Origin: a virus
Length of the DNA stretch: 64,000 bases
Strand: one strand, 5' to 3'
Virus record (IMG/VR): IMGVR_UViG_3300020470_005894
Span: 1-64,000 of that record
Position 1 is the first letter of the stretch; the number at the start of each line of letters is the position of its first letter. Both the position numbers and the translations under genes were made by a program. The notes below the pieces were generated by a model. The model saw nothing but the letters and a program-made list of their open reading frames with translations, was not told where the DNA came from and did not search any database. This document shows, one piece after another, positions 60,477-64,000 of this stretch.

Positions 60477-60865
60477 TTTTGCCCCATTAAAGTTTTCCAC
60501 TTACCACTCGAAAGTTTCTCTATAGCACTAATATCTACGCCAGTGTCTCCGGGAGAAACTCCTGACATAGGGCCACGCGAGTCATCAGGAATTTGTCTTG
60601 TTCCTGAAAATACATCACCAAATTTATTGGATTCGTTTAATCTTTTTATCTTTTCCTGTCTTTTTCTCTCTGCGCGTTCTTCCCTCAGAGCCATTTCTTG
60701 CTGAGTGATAGAAGAAGTATTTTTTTGTTCGACAATAGTATTATTGTTTAATCCACGTGCGACTTCTGCGACAACACTAGACAGCACGCCTTCTTGCAGC
60801 AACACTTCTTTAACTGTCTGCACTATTAATGGTTTTAAAATTTTTTTAAATTCTGATACTTTCAT
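60473..60865 (-). CDS. Hypothetical head-module protein, 130 aa
   Basis: Begins MKVSEFKKILKPLIVQTVKEVLLQEG, an amphipathic helix, then a charged helix rich in Glu/Arg (ALREERAERKRQEKIKRL), then a disordered tail. Directly after the protease gene and coupled to bS21. In T4 this place holds small core proteins (gp67/gp68), so a core component is possible. Confidence 0.72.
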   Translation of the reverse strand: MKVSEFKKILKPLIVQTVKEVLLQEGVLSSVVAEVARGLNNNTIVEQKNTSSITQQEMALREERAERKRQEKIKRLNESNKFGDVFSGTRQIPDDSRGPMSGVSPGDTGVDISAIEKLSSGKWKTLMGQK

Positions 60866-60866
60866 T

Positions 60867-61502
60867 TCAATCTCTCAATATTGAGTCTATTAGCTGATCT
60901 ATTTTTTTATCTTTTGATTCATTTAAATAAGCACCAATACCTGGATCCATATTGATCTTGGTGGTGACGTTCATAGAGGGTGAGAGATATGCGTTAGGAG
61001 TGGAAGGCTCAGACACCATATCAAAACAAATTAATTGAAAATCGTCTTGCACTTCTGTAATGCCATTCTTCTCATCAGTTGAGCCTAATCCTCTAGAAGA
61101 TATTCCCAGCTTGCATCCAGCTTTTACTAATTCTTTTAATATCTTGCCTGAAGGAGTTTCTAAAACCTCAATCTTTCCCATTACATTGTCACCTTCCCAC
61201 CACATTTTAGTGACAAGATGAGAGGCATTCTTTAAATTAATTACTGAATCATCGGGATGGTCTAATTCTCCTAGAGACCTCCTCTCTCTAATTGCTTTTT
61301 GGTAGTTTTCTACCTCTCTTTTCAAGGTTTCTCTACGATACACTCGTCCATTGCCGTTTTTTGTACCAGCTTTTTGACATATGCCCACAAGGTAGACTGC
61401 CCCCTCCATAACGTTTTTCTTCTCAGATTCAGATAAAACGTGCAGAGGACATCTACCTTCAGGACATAATTCGAAGTATTCCTGTAGAAGCTCCTTGGAC
61501 AT
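60867..61502 (-). CDS. Prohead core protease (gp21-like)
   Basis: 211 aa of the T4 gp21 (S80) type. SLGELDHP at 76-83 carries the catalytic His82, and LGISSRGLG at 132-140 the catalytic Ser. GRVYRRETLKREV and NMDPGIGAYL also fit. It should cut scaffold and the capsid N-terminus during head maturation and then itself. Precedes the scaffold and capsid genes as in T4. Confidence 0.93.
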   Translation of the reverse strand: MSKELLQEYFELCPEGRCPLHVLSESEKKNVMEGAVYLVGICQKAGTKNGNGRVYRRETLKREVENYQKAIRERRSLGELDHPDDSVINLKNASHLVTKMWWEGDNVMGKIEVLETPSGKILKELVKAGCKLGISSRGLGSTDEKNGITEVQDDFQLICFDMVSEPSTPNAYLSPSMNVTTKINMDPGIGAYLNESKDKKIDQLIDSILRD

Positions 61503-61506
61503 TATT

Positions 61507-61671
61507 TTACTCGCTTCCGTTGCTGTTTGATTTCATACCTTTCTGACCCCAGTTTTTAGGGTATTTATTGGCACACTTGCCAGCGTTTCTAACACCCCAA
61601 GTCGTGCTTCCTGGGCCGTGGCCTTTAGGCGCGCTTGAATTTTCTTTTACAACTTTCTTCTTGTCAGACAT
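61507..61671 (-). CDS. Hypothetical small protein, 54 aa
   Basis: Starts MSDKKKVVKENSSAPKGHGP at the ATG at 61671 after AAAGGAG; the longer frame to 61737 crosses a hairpin. Ends with CANKYPKNWGQKGMKSNSNG. Gly/Lys/Asn-rich and probably disordered. Family unknown. Confidence 0.6.
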   Translation of the reverse strand: MSDKKKVVKENSSAPKGHGPGSTTWGVRNAGKCANKYPKNWGQKGMKSNSNGSE

Positions 61672-61704
61672 TTTATATACTCCTTTTAAAATGTTTAATA
61701 AAAT

Positions 61705-61721
61705 GCGAGGCTCACCCTCGC
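61705..61721 (-). terminator. Terminator-like hairpin between the membrane protein gene and the 54-aa gene
   Basis: GCGAGG-(5 nt)-CCTCGC followed by ATTTTATT on the minus strand. The stop codon of a 21-codon ORF lies within it. Confidence 0.5.
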
Positions 61722-61777
61722 GTGTTATGACTACCATTACAGCAGCGTCTTACTTGTGGTCTATTTTGCCGTTTCAT
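61712..61777 (-). CDS. Possible 21-aa leader peptide
   Basis: An ATG at 61777 has GGAGGTGAT at ideal spacing, one of the best ribosome sites in the window. It encodes MKRQNRPQVRRCCNGSHNTRG and stops inside a terminator-like hairpin. The arrangement resembles an attenuator, but the strong site also overlaps the end of the upstream gene and may be chance. Confidence 0.35.
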   Translation of the reverse strand: MKRQNRPQVRRCCNGSHNTRG

Positions 61778-62088
61778 TAGTTATCACCTCCTTTTGTATT
61801 TCTAAATTTTAAGCCGAAATCATTCAATATCATGCTCAAGAAATAACTTGTCCCGGCAGCAAGCCATCCTAAAAGTAATCCGTTAATTAAATTGTAGTCG
61901 TAAGTAAATAGTTCTGTGTAACAATTGATGCTCCACAAAAACACTCCTGACCAAAAACCTAAACAAAGAGGGCAGTGAAACAATTCACCTAGCTTTCCTT
62001 TAGAAGGTCTAACAGAATTAAAAATAGATCCGTATACTAAAATATACGTTAATCCATAAGAACATAATACAAAATACAATAATTCCAC
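61777..62088 (-). CDS. Membrane protein with CPLC motif, 103 aa
   Basis: Three likely membrane helices (residues 1-24, 43-60, 67-90). FHCPLCLGFWSGVFLW with Cys39 and Cys42 is a signature seen in small membrane proteins of marine phages, function unknown. It lies between head genes, which is unexpected for a membrane protein. Confidence 0.72.
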   Translation of the reverse strand: MELLYFVLCSYGLTYILVYGSIFNSVRPSKGKLGELFHCPLCLGFWSGVFLWSINCYTELFTYDYNLINGLLLGWLAAGTSYFLSMILNDFGLKFRNTKGGDN

Positions 62089-62095
62089 ATATCAC

Positions 62096-62674
62096 CTATA
62101 ATCTATATATTGAATTAATACCATAACTTATCATATTGGGTGGTAGCGAGCCTTTGTTTTGCTGATGTCTACTAGGATCAAATTCTGTAAACTCATCCGG
62201 CTCAGGCTGCAAGAATTGTTCTTCGCTTTCCTTCTCAAATTCTTCTTTATCTTTGTAGAAAGGAAGTTCTTTGTCAATAAATTTAGACAAAGAGTATAAA
62301 ACATATTCTATTTTATCACCCTCGCCTGCAGCTTCTGGTATTTTTGCTTCCATAGACATAAAAATATTTCCAGCCTGTATACTATCATAAACTATGACAC
62401 CTTGTGAAGCAAGATGTTTAAAAAGTCTTTTTTGGCTAGTGTGTAACTCATCGTCTAAGTCATCTTTTGGGATGGAAACAATCTTACTAAGCTTACTCAT
62501 AATAAATATATCCATTTCTGGATGGTCTGAAATTATTATATTGCCATCAATTGTTGCGCGAGCTTTAAGAAATACTTTCTCTACTTCTTTATCTTGAATT
62601 TTTATTTTCAAAACTAAAGCTTTTTTAGGCTCTTGATCTGCAGGCCCGTCGAGTACTTTTATCTTAATTGCCAT
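62096..62674 (-). CDS. Hypothetical head-module protein, 192 aa
   Basis: The first 90 residues look like a compact alpha/beta domain (ALVLKIKIQDKEVEKVFLKA, IIISDHPEMDIFIM). The C-terminus is acidic then polar (ESEEQFLQPEPDEFTEFDPS). Overlaps the upstream gene by 11 nt. Family unknown; part of the portal-to-protease interval. Confidence 0.72.
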   Translation of the reverse strand: MAIKIKVLDGPADQEPKKALVLKIKIQDKEVEKVFLKARATIDGNIIISDHPEMDIFIMSKLSKIVSIPKDDLDDELHTSQKRLFKHLASQGVIVYDSIQAGNIFMSMEAKIPEAAGEGDKIEYVLYSLSKFIDKELPFYKDKEEFEKESEEQFLQPEPDEFTEFDPSRHQQNKGSLPPNMISYGINSIYRL

Positions 62675-63488
62675 TATTGTTTAACTCGCTAACTAGAGAC
62701 TGAATTTTTAAAAACTCAGTCAGAAGGCTTTTATCAATTGCCCTACTATCGTAATTATCTACTCTTTCTATAATTTTCTTTAATTTTTCAGATGTGTTGC
62801 TGTCAGTCTCGTTCAACTTTTCTTGTAGAGATTCTTTAACTGCTTCAATTTGCTCATAAAGAGCTAATTTAAAATCCAGGCCACCGTCTTGATATGAGGT
62901 TATGTATTTGCCCAAAAGCTTCTTTTGGCCCTCGTTTAATTTTTCTGTATACTGGTCATTAAATTTTTCTATAAATTTTTTGACTGTTAAGTTATCAATA
63001 TTTTTAATTGTTTCTGCGCCATCAGATAAATTAGAATTAGAAGTCAGCCTTTTAACTATTTTCTCTTCCAACAAGACTTGATCTCGCGGCCCTAGTTTTT
63101 GTTGCAAAATTTGATTTAAAGTTGCTAAATCTTTAAAATTAGAAACAAAAATATTCCATGAATCCTTGCCATATTTTTTATTTATTTCATTTATTAACCT
63201 AGATTGCTCAGAAAAAATCTTTCTTTTATCTAAAGATGCATATTGTTTTTTTGCTTCAGCTAAAATCTTAATAACCGTCTGGGTATCTGTGTTTTCTAAA
63301 TCTTGAAAAGAATTATATATAGCCAACTCTTTACCTAGCGTTCTGTCCTTAGAGAAAAATTCTTTAATAACATTTATAGTGTTATTTTTTCTAGTAAAAT
63401 TTTCATTTATTGCAGAAACAGTCAATTCTTTTATAAGCACTTCATATAAAAAAGCAGTGTTTCTTTTCTTATTATGATTCAGTCTCAT
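62664..63488 (-). CDS. Hypothetical helical protein, 274 aa
   Basis: Starts MRLNHNKKRNTAFLYEVLIK at 63488. Helical throughout, with a charged coiled coil near the end (EAVKESLQEKLNETDSNTSE). Overlaps the upstream gene by 17 nt. Located between a portal-region protein and gp21; no family recognised. A structural or assembly factor is plausible. Confidence 0.75.
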   Translation of the reverse strand: MRLNHNKKRNTAFLYEVLIKELTVSAINENFTRKNNTINVIKEFFSKDRTLGKELAIYNSFQDLENTDTQTVIKILAEAKKQYASLDKRKIFSEQSRLINEINKKYGKDSWNIFVSNFKDLATLNQILQQKLGPRDQVLLEEKIVKRLTSNSNLSDGAETIKNIDNLTVKKFIEKFNDQYTEKLNEGQKKLLGKYITSYQDGGLDFKLALYEQIEAVKESLQEKLNETDSNTSEKLKKIIERVDNYDSRAIDKSLLTEFLKIQSLVSELNNNGN

Positions 63489-64000
63489 TTTTATTATTCT
63501 CCAAAGATTCAATCAAATTTTTAATTTCAATATTATTTTTTAGTATTTCTCTTTCTTGATCGTCGTAGTAATTAGGTTCTAATCCTTCAGAAAAACTGTA
63601 ATTAAGCAAACCACCATCTTTTAAGAAAGATCTTTTGCTCTTTCCAGTGTTCTGCATGCCAGCCATGGCTTTCTGCGATTGTGTCAGGCCTCTTCTTTTG
63701 TCCAGGCCAGGCTTGTTGGGCTTGTACCACTTACCCTTTGATTTTTTTGTGCTTGTTTCAATTCTACCATATTCATCTTTCTTCGCTACTAACGAGTTGT
63801 CGTCACGCTTTCCTAACGGAGGTTCGTCTCCGCCACCAGGGGTGGCTAAAAGAGCACCTTCTTCTTCAGCGGGTGGTGTATCTTCTGCCGCAGGAGCCTC
63901 GCCGCCCATGTCAGCGCCCATATCAGCGCCCATATCAGCACCCATATCAGCACCCATATCAGCACCCATATCAGCACCCATGTCAGCGCCGCCGCCGGCT
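63472..64000 (-). CDS. Low-complexity protein, 5' part outside the window; possibly portal C-terminus
   Basis: Only the last 175 codons are inside. They begin with seven copies of GADM (about 28 residues), then Glu/Pro/Ala linker, a basic region (KSKGKWYKPNKPGLDKRRG) and a helical end (REILKNNIEIKNLIESLENN). T4 places the portal gene before the protease, so this may be the portal C-terminal tail; the window cannot show it. Confidence 0.6.
   Translation of the reverse strand, partial: AGGGADMGADMGADMGADMGADMGADMGADMGGEAPAAEDTPPAEEEGALLATPGGGDEPPLGKRDDNSLVAKKDEYGRIETSTKKSKGKWYKPNKPGLDKRRGLTQSQKAMAGMQNTGKSKRSFLKDGGLLNYSFSEGLEPNYYDDQEREILKNNIEIKNLIESLENNKNETES
63907..63990 (-). repeat. 12-bp tandem repeat, 7 copies, coding GADM
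   Basis: Seven contiguous 12-nt units, differing only at two third-codon positions, encode repeated Met-Gly-Ala-Asp. Copies 3-6 are identical, so recent slippage is likely, and copy number may vary between related genomes. Confidence 0.9.

Noticed and set aside
63907-63990. Tandem repeat as a CRISPR array
   Set aside because: Units are 12 nt and contiguous with no spacers, and they encode an in-frame GADM repeat.

Overview
The window is part of the genome of a large tailed phage with a contractile tail, most likely a distant marine relative of T4. Every gene I can support lies on the minus strand, so transcription runs from high to low coordinates. The T4 order of head and tail genes is recognisable in that direction: prohead protease (gp21), scaffold (gp22), major capsid protein (gp23), neck proteins (gp13, gp14), sheath terminator (gp15), sheath (gp18), tube (gp19), gp26-like baseplate chaperone, tape measure, and baseplate proteins including a gp53-like one. 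The replication genes are not T4-like. There is a bacterial-type DnaE (family C) polymerase and also a family A polymerase, plus a RecA/UvsX recombinase, a class II ribonucleotide reductase and a GroEL/GroES pair. Genes are packed tightly, with many ATGA-type overlaps and no gene-free gap above about 220 bases. The host cannot be named. A lipoprotein, a periplasmic-type lytic transglycosylase and GDP-mannose dehydratase suggest a Gram-negative host.

Layout in the direction of transcription. (1) 64000-48700 is the head module: a 5'-truncated low-complexity protein, several small proteins, gp21, a ribosomal protein bS21 homologue, two small virion-like proteins, a 1891-residue fibre, gp22, gp23 and minor proteins. 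(2) 48654-33112 is the neck, sheath, tube, tape measure and baseplate. (3) 33104-16369 is replication and metabolism: family A polymerase, a divergent FtsZ/tubulin-like protein, single-strand binding protein, RecA, dCMP deaminase, GDP-mannose dehydratase, 5'-3' exonuclease, helicase, class II RNR, GroES-like protein, transglycosylase, a nucleotidyltransferase-like protein and DnaE. (4) 16364-10059 holds an HNH-AP2 endonuclease, dUTPase, an IMP dehydrogenase-like enzyme, a sigma-region-4-like protein, ClpP and two large unknown proteins. (5) 9988-5974 is a proteostasis cluster: GroEL, glutaredoxin, Hsp20 and peptide deformylase. (6) 5981-1 holds small accessory and membrane proteins, three tRNAs (Arg-UCU, CAU, Leu-UAA) and a very large partial gene.

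The nucleotide enzymes (RNR, dCMP deaminase, dUTPase, IMP dehydrogenase-like) feed two polymerases. The chaperones, ClpP, deformylase, bS21 homologue and tRNAs act on host translation and protein folding. Structural genes share an element, consensus ACTATTTAYWA, placed 20-125 nt upstream of several late genes. I propose it as the phage late promoter. Bacterial-type promoters precede hsp20, the groES gene group and a small gene after the capsid gene.

The observations most worth following are the FtsZ-like protein translationally coupled to the family A polymerase, a ROSE-like RNA thermometer in the hsp20 leader, the late motif, a +1 overlap at a run of seven T between the gp26-like gene and a small chaperone-like ORF, and bS21 inside the head operon.
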